Source: Syncephalastrum monosporum B8922 (taxonomy: Eukaryota; Mucoromycota; Mucoromycetes; Mucorales; Syncephalastraceae). Taken from it: DNA of 64,000 bases. This document shows, piece by piece, positions 26,167-40,187 of this stretch. The position numbers and the translations under genes are program-made. Within the stretch, counting starts at the first letter, position 1; every line of letters starts with the position of its first letter. Location: assembly GCA_000697355.1 (NCBI GenBank), contig JNEN01000923.1, positions 1 through 64,000 of the forward strand. Reading direction: 5' to 3'. The notes under the pieces are model-generated. The model saw only the letters and a list, made by a program, of their open reading frames with translations. It was not told the DNA's origin and did no database searches.

Positions 26167-26377
26167 AAAGCATCTATACAGTCCTAGTGTACATTCTTTA
26201 TTCTCTGGCAGTCTGCAAACAAACTTAGATGCTGAAGATGGAGAGAAACAAGCTTAGCAAAGTTTATAATGTTAAGTATGTGTATGAGGGGTGGTATAGT
26301 GAAAACGTTATGTCCTACATACAAGGGTACGGATACATAGAACAAAAGTGCAGGATATCGGCAATGTGTGTCTAATG

Positions 26378-28090
26378 TTAACGCAGGTGCGCTAACTTGT
26401 ACTTTTCGATGATTTTCGCATTGGTCGCCTTTACTTTCTTGCTTAGCACACTGTTCATGATGGTCGTGCAATATTCTCGCAGTTCTTTATGGTATGCCAC
26501 AAGCGAGATGGCCTTGATACCCTCTTCATCGAGATCATTCTGGGATGCGACGTCTTCGAGGATGGATAATATGCCTGACGTGGGTATCAAAGTTCGGTGC
26601 GATGATGCTTCCTCCTTTGCCTTTTTATGAAGACAAGCAAACGTCGCCTGAGCACCTTGCTCTTCGAAAAATGGGGCGAGTTGCTTGATCTGCCGTGCCA
26701 AAACCATCGCGTCCAGCAGCTCGATCCGGCTGTACAGCTCGGGTGTTACGACCCCACGGAGTGCAAAACTGGCCAACTCGATCAGACTTGGTTTATCGTA
26801 GATCGTGACTTTGGAAGCATGTGCCTTGAAGTGGAGGGGATTCGCAGGATAAAAATGCTGCGCGGTGAACCGGTAGCTGTGGAAAGACCAGGCACAGTTC
26901 GCCTGCTGTTTAATGTATTGCCTCAATAAGCGGATGCTTGTACTCGTGCGCGGCAGATGAATGAGGGTCATGATACGCTCGGTCGACTGCGGACTCTGTA
27001 GTTCTCGGGGCAGGTTCGGGATGGATGACCCCAGGAACGGATGCACGTCGTTGCTGCCGCACACACCCCAAAACCCACCGACGGCTAGGAGCTCGACGTT
27101 GCCGATGTACAAGGAGAGCTCGTAGAATTCCTTTCCGCCCATGTATGCCTTGGGCGTGATGGAGGCCATGAGCGTCTCCTGAAAGGGCTGGTCCGAGTAG
27201 TTGGAGCAATCGTCGTACGCGCGGTCGGCGAACGCGTCGAGGCTCGTCAGCAGAAACCAGCAGCGGTCGAAAAAGACAATGGATTCCACATGTTGCTGAG
27301 CAACACGCTGCACCATCTGCTGGATGCTCTGGCGATCGTGTATGAAAGTCGGTAGCTGGTCTTCTAGCAAAGTCGATGGTGCCTCTGTGTAGAGGCTGGG
27401 CTGAATATCAAGCAAACGCTGCTGCTCACGCGATACGAAACCTGGAATGGGTGATTTTGCATTGGACGCGGTATGGCGAAGCTTGGCACGGCCTGATATG
27501 ACAGCCGCGTGTTTCAGCTGGCGCTTGATTTGCAATGCGGCCTGGTGTGTTTCGTCCGGCGTCTCGTAGCCATCCAAATCCAGCTCTTCAGGTACGTCGT
27601 TGCCGTCGTTGTCGATGAAGCCAAGGCACAGGGTTTCTCCTTTCGGGGTCTTCTCGAAGGTCTCTTGATAAGCGCGCGTCCAGATATCCTTCAGAGCTTC
27701 GGGGACCATGATCTGCAGCTGGCGCGGAGATTCATGGTACCTATTTACGTTGTACAGCAGTCGCTTGGCCGTCTTGACACTCGCCCGTTCCTTGTCCGCC
27801 ATGTTGAGCACCACAAGCCTCTCTGCCGCATGCGCACTTTTGACAATCGCGATCAGTAATCGTGGGCACAATACAACAGGGGTTGGGACAGCTATACAGC
27901 GAGAAACAGCCACCTGCAAGGCATTGATAGAGCTCCCAAGCGCATAAGTTTCAACATTCCGCAACCGGAGAGCCACATTCCAAAGGGTGCCGTCGACGCT
28001 TGCTAAAGCATTCCTGTCGTCCCAGTTTCCGATGCGATTGAATATATGAAGCAGGATCTCGGCCGGAAGTTCGAGGAGACGTGTCGGCAT
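26378..28090 (-). CDS. F-box-like protein, unknown substrate
   Basis: A single uninterrupted frame of 570 residues from the ATG at 28090. The N-terminus RLLELPAEILLHIFNRIGNW matches an F-box, the segment that binds Skp1 in SCF ubiquitin ligases. The rest has no repeats I can name; it is a mixed alpha/beta region with an acidic stretch (FIDNDGNDVPEELDLDGYE) near residue 170. It lacks visible LRR or WD40 blades, so its substrate side is unknown. The frame is open upstream to 28252 but the F-box begins right after the chosen start. An ACGCGT box lies at 28255-28260. It converges with the WD40 gene, 211 bases apart. Confidence 0.75.
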   Translation of the reverse strand: MPTRLLELPAEILLHIFNRIGNWDDRNALASVDGTLWNVALRLRNVETYALGSSINALQVAVSRCIAVPTPVVLCPRLLIAIVKSAHAAERLVVLNMADKERASVKTAKRLLYNVNRYHESPRQLQIMVPEALKDIWTRAYQETFEKTPKGETLCLGFIDNDGNDVPEELDLDGYETPDETHQAALQIKRQLKHAAVISGRAKLRHTASNAKSPIPGFVSREQQRLLDIQPSLYTEAPSTLLEDQLPTFIHDRQSIQQMVQRVAQQHVESIVFFDRCWFLLTSLDAFADRAYDDCSNYSDQPFQETLMASITPKAYMGGKEFYELSLYIGNVELLAVGGFWGVCGSNDVHPFLGSSIPNLPRELQSPQSTERIMTLIHLPRTSTSIRLLRQYIKQQANCAWSFHSYRFTAQHFYPANPLHFKAHASKVTIYDKPSLIELASFALRGVVTPELYSRIELLDAMVLARQIKQLAPFFEEQGAQATFACLHKKAKEEASSHRTLIPTSGILSILEDVASQNDLDEEGIKAISLVAYHKELREYCTTIMNSVLSKKVKATNAKIIEKYKLAHLR

Positions 28091-28524
28091 GGCTTGCTCG
28101 GGAGGCGGGGAAGAACAAGAACGGAGACTTCCTGAAGATGGAAGGTGCTGTGAGTAAATTAGGTTTTTGCCTGCGTACTTGGCCGTCTCTTGGGTCACAC
28201 ACGAGTAACCTAAATGACAGGCACACACAGAAACAAACGGACACAGAGTCATAGACGCGTTTGGTTGGCTTTATGAGCTAATGTTATAGACATGGACAGA
28301 GAACCCCCTCCTATTTATCTCTATCAGCAATTAGCAATGCCTAGACACAGGTAACGTTGGTATCATATATGGCGGTACCACGACGCGCGCTTGACGACGG
28401 TATGTCTCGATCTATTCAAATGTGTCTACCCTCGTCTAGGCCAAGCTCAAACATAATGCGAGAGGAATTCCCGCAAAACACCAAGCAGCAAAAATGTTAT
28501 TTTTTCTTGTAACTATATGAGTAT
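28091..28524. other. Spacer upstream of the F-box gene
   Basis: It holds the F-box promoter side and the 3' end of the NUP85 transcript, both on the minus strand. No other gene is seen. Confidence 0.55.
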
Positions 28525-31090
28525 TTACAGAATGAGTGCGACAGCCAAGTTATATGATAATCGCCGGTGAATATCCGCCATCACTTCTGCAGCTGAGGCT
28601 TGCTTGCCAGTGATGCGCCTATATTCTTCTTCAAACACATGACGCATGTTTTGGCATTCATCCGCTGTGATCTGGTATTGCCGAATGAGATAGAGAGTTT
28701 CTTGCTCTGTGAAGACAGGCCGCTCAAGCGTGGCTATAGCTACAAATGAGAAGAAGGCATCTTTTTACCTATCCCGCTTGTTTACCTTGTTCCAGAACAG
28801 GGAGACAGTTCGTCAAGAGAACCATCTTATATTCTTTGGGTGCATTGGTATGTGACAAAAGCTGTTTGATAAGGTCAGTTGCACCCGCGTAGTCATGGAT
28901 CTATAAGAATGGATAATAGAAAGGGTGCGGGTGAGCATGCATTCATATCAAGCAGCAGATGCGAACCTCTATTTTGTGACGCAGCTCCTTGAATTGGGCG
29001 AAAAAGAGGTAGTGCTTGCTCTTGGATATGGCGTCTTTGGTCTCCTCGGTAACATCCATAATATCTTCCAAAGTGCCTTTATTATACACGTTAGCCGTGA
29101 TCCGCCCAAGTACAAATATTGATAACATACCCTCTTTCAAGTAGCGTTGTAAAGCCTGGTCGGCGAGACGATCGAGACCATCAGTATCTGCGGCGAGCGC
29201 AAAGCTCTTGGACGCGTCCGATTGCTTTCCTTCCTTCTCCTGTCGCTTGCCAATCGCCTAAAGGAGTTCAAGAGCATGAGTCATTCATTTCGAAAAAGCA
29301 GCCATGGGACTTACTCGACGCACAGAGCGTTGAGGGAATAACACCTCATATGCTACACACAGCTCGAGCATGCGATGCAGGGTATCTACGTGTTCAGACT
29401 CAAGTGATCTCAAATCCATAAGCTAATAAAAGTGAGCAGTGCTGTATTTCCACACGATGCTGTGAGTTACCTCCTTCGCCCATTGTTCCTTGTGCGTTTG
29501 GCAGGCAGTAACATAGGCCATCGCTTCAGGCCACATGTCGTATTCCGTGGCCAAGTTTTGGCCATAGAGGTTCATGATATTGTATACTGGGCTGACACCG
29601 GTTCCATCGGATATATCCTTGCTATCACCGCCAGGGAGCATGTCAGCCACGATGAGCAAGTGACCAAGATGGGTCTGCAGCCAAAAGTCATCCAGGTGCG
29701 ACAAGGCCTCTTCCCAATCATGAGCCCAGAAGTATTGACAGGCAGTCTCGAGCGGATCGGCACCAAATTTGCGGTTGTTCACCCGTGTGGAGAAGGTGCT
29801 GGCTGTACCACATTTGCGGAAGGGGTCACCATAGACAAGGCCACCTATGTGACTCTCCAGCACCGAACCATGGCTGATGAGGCTTTGCTCGTCACCGCAT
29901 ACGATCTTGTAGAGCGGGTCAAGTTCGCCGAGAACCTGCTGGTCTGCGGCGGCCGTGTCCTTGAGTCGCTTGAATTCTGTATAAGCGGCGCTGCGCATCT
30001 CTGTCCACTGCGCCCAGAGATTGATGCGTTTTGAGGGGACGGTGCCTGTGGCTAAAGGTGGCATCGCCTTGAGCAAGTGTGTAAACTGTGAAATGTGCCA
30101 CTGGATTGATTCACTCAGCGTAGGAGCACGGATTTCCAGAATCTCAACGACCTCTTCAATGTTGCCACGAAGTAGATGACTTCTTCAGCGTTAGCTTGTT
30201 TTGATCCAAAGCACGTCCAATACGTTACCTTTGCACATGTGACCAGTCTGTACTTGAGGCATTGGGTGCCAAGCCTGCGTCACCGACAGGGTAGAATAGG
30301 TTCAGCCAGCTGGACAAGTCACCTACGATAGCATAGGCATCGCTGCCGATAAAGCACAGAATCTCGACGAGGCTCCACACGCAAAAGAGATTGCGGACCA
30401 TGAGTTTCTCTTCCTTATCGGTGGAGTCCTAGAGTATCATGTCAGTATACTTATGTGCAAAATCATATACAACTTACGCTATTGAGCGTGCGCAAATACG
30501 TATCAAGTAAGTTGATGTAATCTCTTGCAAGTCGAGAGACGGCTGATCTCCTATGATATGCATCAGTGAAAATATGACTATTGGCTGCAACAGGAACTTA
30601 CGGAACGAGATCCATAGTGGGATCACGGTTATTTCTCAGTTGCTCAGCTGCTTCAAAGATGTCGAACGACTGCTCAAAGAACTACAGAGTGATAGTCCGT
30701 TTAAGGAATTGGGTCGAATTTGGGTTCTTCACTCACCTCTTTTCTATCATGAGGAGCATCCTCTTCGGCCTTTTCCAGGAATTCTCGGAGGAGCTCGGGC
30801 TAATATACGGCTTGTTATTCGTTTTGTCAATACTTGCTTTGCTTCATACGTACCGGCGCCTCCTCATCGGATCCCAGTTCAGAGCCAAAGTTAGAAATGC
30901 CTTTTTCCTAGAATCACATGTGAGTTCTAAAACTGGCGGTCAGGTCAAGTTAAACCTACGGATTCTTCGCTTTGAGATATTTCGACAAACTAACGAAACG
31001 ATTGAATAAGAATGAGAAAAAGAGGAGCTCCGGACTCAACGTTTGCTTTACCTCGAGACTTGATCCAGCCGGGGATACCTCGATCTGGGA
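28525..31090 (-). CDS. NUP85: Nucleoporin Nup85 (Y-complex), possibly fused to the upstream acidic frame
   Basis: Nup85 is a scaffold subunit of the Y-shaped nuclear pore subcomplex, built of alpha-helical repeats. About ten exons are visible. In order they encode EKGISNFGSELGSDEEAP, FFEQSFDIFEAAEQLRNNRD, FCVWSLVEILCFIGSDAYAI, HLLRGNIEEVVEILEIRAPT, WEEALSHLDDFWLQTHLGHL, YLFFAQFKELRHK, YKMVLLTNCLPVLEQ and finally RRLSYNLAVALIL. This matches Nup85, including the C-terminal helices. No in-frame ATG is seen before the first exon of this block: the exon with EKGISNF is preceded by a stop in its own frame, and the exon before it (near 31090-31052) lacks ATG. Its phase matches the end of the acidic frame upstream, so the true start may be at 34180. 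An internal start at MDLVP is the alternative. Confidence 0.82.
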
Positions 31091-31130
31091 CTTGAAGAAG
31101 GGGTGAGCTTCGCCACATGATGGTGCGCAC

Positions 31131-34100
31131 TTATCCACATACCTGCAATTCCTCTACTTCGGACTCCTGCTCATGCTCATGCTCATCCTCGTGTTCGTGC
31201 TCGTCTTCAGCCGAAGAAGTGTGTTCGCTTTCACTCATATCACTAGGGACATAGTCCGAGTCATCGCTGTTGTCCGGCTCGTCCGAGGAAGATGAAGGGT
31301 CATTATGATCGCGTCGGTCATAGGCGATGTTGGATGCTGTATGCTCTCCATGGATACTGTCAGTACTTTCAGGGTAATCCGACTCGTCTGCTTCGTCTCC
31401 GCTCGTCGAAGACGGTTCGTTTCCAGAACGTTGCGTTGAGTAGGCGAATTGCATGGCCGATGGTAGGGTGCGCACAGCATCGTCTCTTTCGCTGGGTAAC
31501 TCGCGCATCAACGGAGCAGACTGAGCTGCGTGCGTCAGTGAGCCATGCGTATGCTCGCTGGTGTCGGACTCGAGGTTCGGCTCGTCTGCCACAGGCGGCC
31601 CGTGCGTTGCAATGTGCTCAAAGGAACCGACGGGGTTGCCAGATGAAGGAGGCGCCGACTCACTGCTGGTAGACCAGTTGCTTTTCGTGGGCACGGGGGC
31701 TCGTGCGGTATCGGTGGGCTTGGCTTGGCTGGATGCTTTGGTGGCCATCTTGGCCAAATCGACAGACGGCTGCGACGTAGCTTCACCCACATGGACGGTT
31801 GTGGGTTGTTCGTTTACTTTTGTGTCGGCAAAACCACGTGCAAGCATGGCGCCCTGCGTCGGCTGCAGAGCAGGCATCGCCTTACTCTGCATGGCTTCTT
31901 GCATCGCGCTCGTCACATCGCTTGGATAAGGCGACGGCTCTGTAGCCTTTGTGTTCTGCTCTTGCTGACCTTGGGGCGTTTGGGGCACAGCAGCATGTGG
32001 CTCGTCAGTCTTCGATACTGCACTCTCTTCTTCGTTGTTTTCTTGCGGGGTTTCAGGAATAGCAGTAGACTGCGCGTTATCCGTGTCGACATGCACTTCA
32101 GGTTCCTTTTCACGGTCATCAGCAGCGAGTTGAGGGACGGTGGGAGCTTCTGACGTCACCGTGCGAGTCTCTGCTTCTTTGGATACCTCTCCATTGGCAA
32201 TAGGATCTTGCGATATACCGGCGATGGTGTGCGTTTCTGGTTCTTTTTGAGTTTCTTCTTTGACAGCAGCAGGACTCTCAAGTTGGGGCACGGATTCCTT
32301 GTCTGTCACTTCAGCTGGAACAGGTGCTTGAGCTTCGCCGGTTTGGTCAAGCGACTGAGGCTTCGCTTCCTGGTTGTCATGTGTCGTTTCAGAGACTGTA
32401 GTAGGAAGTAGAGAGCCGCCAGGGACGGCAACTTCTTCCAGCTTGTTCTCGTCTCGAGAAGATCCATTTTCCACAGTTGCAGGAGGTTCGAGGATGTCTT
32501 TAGGTGCGTGCGCGGCCGGCTGATCTATCTCCTTCGCCTGTTCGACTTGGTCAGTCGTAATAGAATCAGCAGCTGCGGGCTGAATATCCACGGCTTGTTG
32601 GCTGGGTGCGTCGCCATCGGTATCTGTAGGCGTTTGTTCTGCTTCGGTGTGTTCTTCCACGGGAGTAACTTCGGGAGGTGCTGCAGTCGACTCTGTCAAT
32701 GGGCTTTTTTGAGGTGTCTCTTGGACGTGTGCAGTGTTACTCTCCTGGGCAGTCACGGGTTTGTCTTCATGATGTTCTTCCTCTGCTTTTGGCACTTCCT
32801 TATGAAGGTACTCCTCTTTCAATGGATCCTCCTCTCGCTTCGTTTCTATCTGAGAAGTGGGTGTTTCTTTCTCGACAGGTGCATCCGACTGATTTTCCGG
32901 TTCCGCCTGCTCTTCCTGCGTGCTAGGCTCCGGAGATTCCTCGCTTGGCTTTTGATCCTCGCTGGATTTCGCGTCCGTCTTTGCCTCGATCTGTGTGTCC
33001 TCTTCGCTTGCAGGTGCAGAATCGCCGTGCTCTTCTGACGGAATATCCTCTGCTGGAGTTGTTTCGGTCGGCTTAGATACTGTGTCGTTCATTTGTTCGG
33101 CTGCGGGCTCAGAAGTGGGGAGCTCCTGTGGCTGCTCGTCCCCAGAGTCATCCGTATGCTATTACATGTCCAGTATATGAGCAAAAGGCAATCCAAGTTT
33201 GCGGTTGCAGTCACACTTACATGCTCTGTATGCTCCATATGCTCCACATCGATATCTTGGTCTCCGATGAGTTCGTGCTCATCTGTATCATCTGGTTGTC
33301 GTATGAGTGCATTGGCAGCTGTGGTATCGGTTTCCTTTGCATCCTCCTTTGCATCCTCCTTTGCATCCTCCTTTGTATCCTGCTACCTAGAATAAGTGCC
33401 GATTCTCAAACAGATGGAATCTACACATACCTGAGACGAGGCATTTGGATCATGGTCTTCCAGTTCTCGCTGTGCCGCATCGGTGGTATTGGTGTGCTCT
33501 GCCTCGGTCTCGGCTTCCAAAACTTCATAAGGGTTTTGCTTTTCGTCTGCTTGTTCCTTGGGAACCTGAGAGTCCAAGGATGCCAGCTTGGGCTCGGATG
33601 GTACGTCTTCTATGTTTTGCTTCGTCGCATTCTCAGCCGAAGTCGAGCTACCTTCTACTAGCGTCCACGAAGCATCCTTGAGGCTGCTGCTGCTACCCGC
33701 GAGCGAGACATCATCTGCCTGAGCTTTCGGGCTTTCTTTCTGCACAGGTTCCTCTCCTTGTGCTTCGCTGTCGCGTGGCGCACTGTGCGTCTCGGGTGAT
33801 ATCGCTTTACTTGTCGGTGCGTCTTCGGTCTGCTCCGCAGGTTCTACGACTATTGCAGGCTGCTGTTGTTGTCCTTGGGGAAGGCTGTCTTGTGATAACT
33901 TGTCCGTCGAGACGGTCCCGCTTTCCATGTCAGATCGTCTCGCGTTACTCTCTGGCTCGTCTGTGACAGAAGAAGGCTCCCCAACGGAACTCGAGTCGTC
34001 GTGGTCAGATTGGGCGCGAGAATCGGGATCGCCGGCTACAGAAGACGCTGCTGAATGATCAGCGCTGGACAGGGAGGCATTGGAACCGCCGGCTGAATCG

Positions 34101-34180
34101 CCGGGTAGCGAAGGAAAGTTCTTGGCGTCCTTCTTCTTTTTGCTGTTGCTCTTTTTCTTTAGTTGATTTTTCTTGCCCAT
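31131..34180 (-). CDS. Long acidic disordered protein, likely N-terminal part of the Nup85 gene
   Basis: Three exons (34180-33433, about 33376-33222, and 33161-31131), all joined in phase 0, encode about 975 residues. The start is Lys-rich (MGKKNQLKKKSNSKKKKDAK). The rest is dominated by Glu, Ser, Thr, Pro, Gln and Ala with no predicted fold. It includes a tandem KEDA repeat and an EDEHEHEDEHEHEQ block near the end. It has no FG repeats. If not spliced further it stops at a TAA at 31131-31133, just after LQVCG. But LQ is followed by GTATGT, a strong donor; a 52-base intron (31142-31091) would join it in frame to the Nup85 exons. The frame is also open upstream to 34309. Function is unknown. 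Confidence 0.7.
33335..33381 (-). repeat. 12-base tandem repeat encoding KEDA units
   Basis: About four copies of a 12-base unit lie in tandem (plus strand CTTTGCATCCTC, the last copy with one change). On the minus strand they encode KEDA repeats inside the acidic frame. Confidence 0.85.
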
Positions 34181-35020
34181 GGAAAGAAAATGGGGAACAG
34201 GACGTAAGGGTATGGAAGGAGAAGGAGCTACAGACACTTTTTTTTTCAAACGCGTTCGATATGGCCCGCTTTCAACAATATTGGATCGCGCGCCATAAAA
34301 GGAAATCATTCTACGGATGGCTTACATTTTTTTCATATCTGTAGGTTTAAAGAAATTAGACAACAATCCTCTACATCAATACACAGAACACCGAGAGACT
34401 ATTCTTCACAAACGTATCGATAAGACTACTTGATAATGTCTTTACAGAAAAAAAAAAAAAAGAAGGCAATCATTGCCTGAACATGTTTAATAGTTTGCAG
34501 GAGGGAAAACTTCGCGTGTCGTCTCTTTGCAAAAGCCTATCGCCCAATATCTGCTATTAGGTGCACAGTCAGTATACATTACAGCTTAATCTACTATATC
34601 TCATGTACCCAATAGAGGGTTTTCTATATACATATATATATACATTGGGAAAAATCAGAAAATCGCACTATGCGTTAAGATGGCACTAAATACGTCCTAG
34701 TTGCTAGGCGATTATACAAATTCTGTACTTAATCGAATGATTTATGTCCAGTGATAAATCCAATTCTCATTTCCGCAATTAAAATCAGTGATATAAACTT
34801 CTATTCTGCTATAAAACTTTTAAAAAAGGTCAGAAAGGGGGGAACGTACACCTGGTTATCGAGCCGGAAGAACAAGGCGACTGTAGTATACTCGATATAT
34901 ATATGGGACACATCCTCGCCAGAACCTTCCTCATACATTTACACATTTACACATTGACTTTTATAAACAATAGTTTAGCTACACAGTATTATGATACAGC
35001 AGAAATATACAGTATGGCGT
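34181..35020. other. AT-rich spacer, no gene seen
   Basis: About 840 bases between the acidic/Nup85 gene start and the KDM4-like gene stop. It is AT-rich with TATATA strings near 34630. Bases to 34309 are open in the acidic frame. No other coding exon is recognised. Confidence 0.6.
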
Positions 35021-37653
<2,633 letters not shown>

Positions 37654-38066
37654 GATGTATGATGCTTTGACAGAAATAGGTGCTAACTCTACAAGTGGAG
37701 TGAGGGAAAGTGAAAGAAAAGAATGTGGTTTCACGCTTTACAAAGGCGGCTATGTGATGTGACGCCTTTTACAGGATGAAAAAAAAAAAGTTCCTGCAAC
37801 GCTTCGTATATCCGTTCCATCTTGCTATCAATAAGCACACTCACTTGAATTAATCCAGATGCGATTGTTCCATGACAACATAATTGTCCTTCTGCTTCTG
37901 CATGATAAAATATGGGTATCGTCAAAAAAAAAAAAAAAAACTGCAATGAAGACACAAAGTCGAGAGTGCATGTGAATCGTCGCTGATTGGCTGATGAAAT
38001 CCCTCCCCTCTTTCGTCTTCCCAACGCGTCTATAGCATACCCAACCTTTTTATTCGAGGCACTTCT
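37654..38066. other. Divergent promoter region, KDM4-like / SDF2-like
   Basis: It contains an ATTGG box near 37985, an ACGCGT at 38024-38029 and A/T runs. No gene is seen. Confidence 0.55.
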
Positions 38067-38998
38067 ATGAGATTTCCGGTTTTATTTGCTACACTATTTT
38101 CTCTTGCATTGGCAGCAAGCGATGTGCCTGATATAGAAGATGGTACCATCATGACAACCGTTGGTCGTAGTAGCACGTAGGCTGACGAAACTGCACAGGA
38201 TTCCAGAAAGTAACCTGTGGAAGCACCATCAAGTTGACGAGCGAGTCAACGGGCTACAAGCTACACTCCCATGGTGTCTCTTATGGTACTACCCATACTC
38301 ATGGAATTTCCACGGGGCTCATTCAGACCACTAGGTAGCGGATCCGGACAACAATCTATAACGGCATTCCCAGAAAAAGACGACAGCAATAGCTTTTGGA
38401 TCGTCCAAGCTGGTAGCCACAGAGGATGTCACCGCGGGTAAACCTGGCAACCTTCTGCGAGGCCGTTCCTGATGACTCATATATTTACAGGGAGCCTGTA
38501 CCATGCGGTGCGACCATTCGTCTTCGTCACAGCAATACAAAAGGTTTCCTGCATAGTCACTTGCACCAATCACCCCTTTCGCACCAGCAGGAAGTCAGCT
38601 GCTTTGACGGGTTGGATACAGGCAAGTTTGGAGCCATGGATAAGAAGACATATTAGCTAAGAGAAAGGGCATGTACAGGTGATGATTGGAAGGTCGAATG
38701 TGCGAACCCGAGCTCCAAATTCTGGCTACGTGAAGAACCCATCCAGCTCGTACATCTCGACAGCAAGGTTTACCTGAGCACGAGCCCAAACCATAGATAC
38801 GGCCAGCCTATCCCCGGCCAGCTCGAAGTTGCAGGCACCAAGTCCCAGTCCTCGAACACACGATGGGCTGCACAGGTAAGATGAGATTACAAGACATGAC
38901 ATGAGTTTGATATGTTTTTTTCGTTCTTTTGTATATCGTGATCTAACTCTCGTATTCAGGAGGGCATCTACTTTGCTGAAAACAAAAGCGAGCAGTAG
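38067..38998 (+). CDS. SDF2-like secretory-pathway MIR-domain protein
   Basis: SDF2 proteins are ER-resident MIR-domain proteins that work with chaperones and O-mannosylation. The start MRFPVLFATLFSLALAASD is a clean signal peptide. Exons then give GFQKVTCGSTIKLTSESTGY, LHSHGVSYGSGSGQQSITA, NSFWIVQ, PVPCGATIRLRHSNTKGFLH, SHLHQSPLSHQQEVSCF, DDWKVEC, FWLREEPIQLVHLDSKVYLS and WAAQEGIYFA. This is the three-fold MIR beta-trefoil in order. The C-terminus ends ENKSEQ, not a canonical KDEL/HDEL, so ER retention may need a partner. Five to six introns of 45-70 bases are inferred. It converges with the mitoribosomal gene, only 47 bases between stops. Confidence 0.92.
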
Positions 38999-39045
38999 AG
39001 GAAAGAAGAAAGGAAAATAAAAAAAATTCATAGATGATATTATTT

Positions 39046-40187
39046 CTACAGAGCAAGTTCAGAATCCCCAAGGACAGGTGGCCGGTACTGTTCGACCTTG
39101 TCCGCATCTGACGGGAGTGTGAAGTCCTTTTGTTCAAAGGAGAAGTGTGTGTAGAGCGCGTCCTGGCAAGCCTATGTGTGCATAAATTCATTAGCAGAGG
39201 AATTACACGTTGCATCCAATACATACACGGTGCTCTGCCATCTTTAAAGAGTAACCGAAACCCTCACCGAGCTTCTCCTCGCCAGAAAAGACGGCAACGA
39301 CAAAGACGGGTGAGCGAGAGTGACGACCGGTTTCTGACACAAGGCGCGAGACAGGACTCGGTTTGCCCTGCTTGCTCATGAGCTTGCTCAGGTGAGTTTT
39401 GGGCTGCTTGAAGGCGAGATGCGGCCGCAGATCAAAGTCGCGTGCAAGGATGTGTCCATGGACGAATTTCTTGGCTGCATCAAGACCTTGCTCCTTGTAT
39501 ACGGCGCCAATAATGGCATTCAACGACTCGGCCACAACATTGCGACTCGCCTGATCATCCGTCTACGGAGAAACAGAGACAGTGTCAGGTTGACTGTTCC
39601 CGAAACGTCCCCTTTTATCTTACCGGCGAAGGCTGCCAGCGAACGGCATGTTGCAGACCGACTTGACGGCCGACGGCTTTCAGAGAGCGGTAATCGACAA
39701 AGGCGCCGACAGATTCGGATAATACATGAGAGGGCAGCAGAGGGTACTTTGTGTACAAGTATTCGGTGGCGAGCAGTCCGACGACGCGCTTGCCTGATGA
39801 TAGTGCCATGGTTAGTTAACGGGTACGTGTCTCGACGAATACGATAACCCGCTTACCGAGGGCGGTCAGTGCGACATTGTTGACGGATTCGTTAACGGAT
39901 CGGTCGGTGACGGCTTGTTCAAGGAGGGAAGGGCTGAGGGACTGGAGACCGAGACGAGCGCCCAGCGCGTACAGAGTCGAGTCGATCGAAGGGGTAGGAG
40001 AAGCGTCGTCGAGTTGGCTCGCTTGGGCGCTGTTGAATCGTGCTTGGCATACTGCGACAGTAGTAGGGCGGGAAGCTGCCGAAACACAAGACAGCACTGT
40101 CGGTTGGTACAAGGTCTTTATTTATGGGCAGTATATGCAATTACCTCTGGCCAGGAGACCCGTTGATTTCCGGAGGACAGGCAACAT
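39046..40187 (-). CDS. MRPL3: Mitochondrial large ribosomal subunit protein mL44 (MRPL3/MRPL44 type)
   Basis: mL44 is a mitoribosomal protein derived from RNase III that has lost cleavage activity. The first exon encodes MLPVLRKSTGLLAR, joined over an intron to ASRPTTVAVCQARFNSAQ, together a typical mitochondrial presequence. The RNase III-like fold follows: LLEQAVTDRSVNESVNNVAL, ALGKRVVGLLATEYLYTKYP and RNVVAESLNAIIGAVYKEQG. A double-stranded RNA-binding domain comes next: KTHLSKLMSKQGKPSPVSR and GEGFGYSLKMAEHRACQDAL. It ends LGDSELAL at 39046. The catalytic acidic box of true RNase III is not conserved, as expected for mL44. About 320 residues. Confidence 0.88.
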
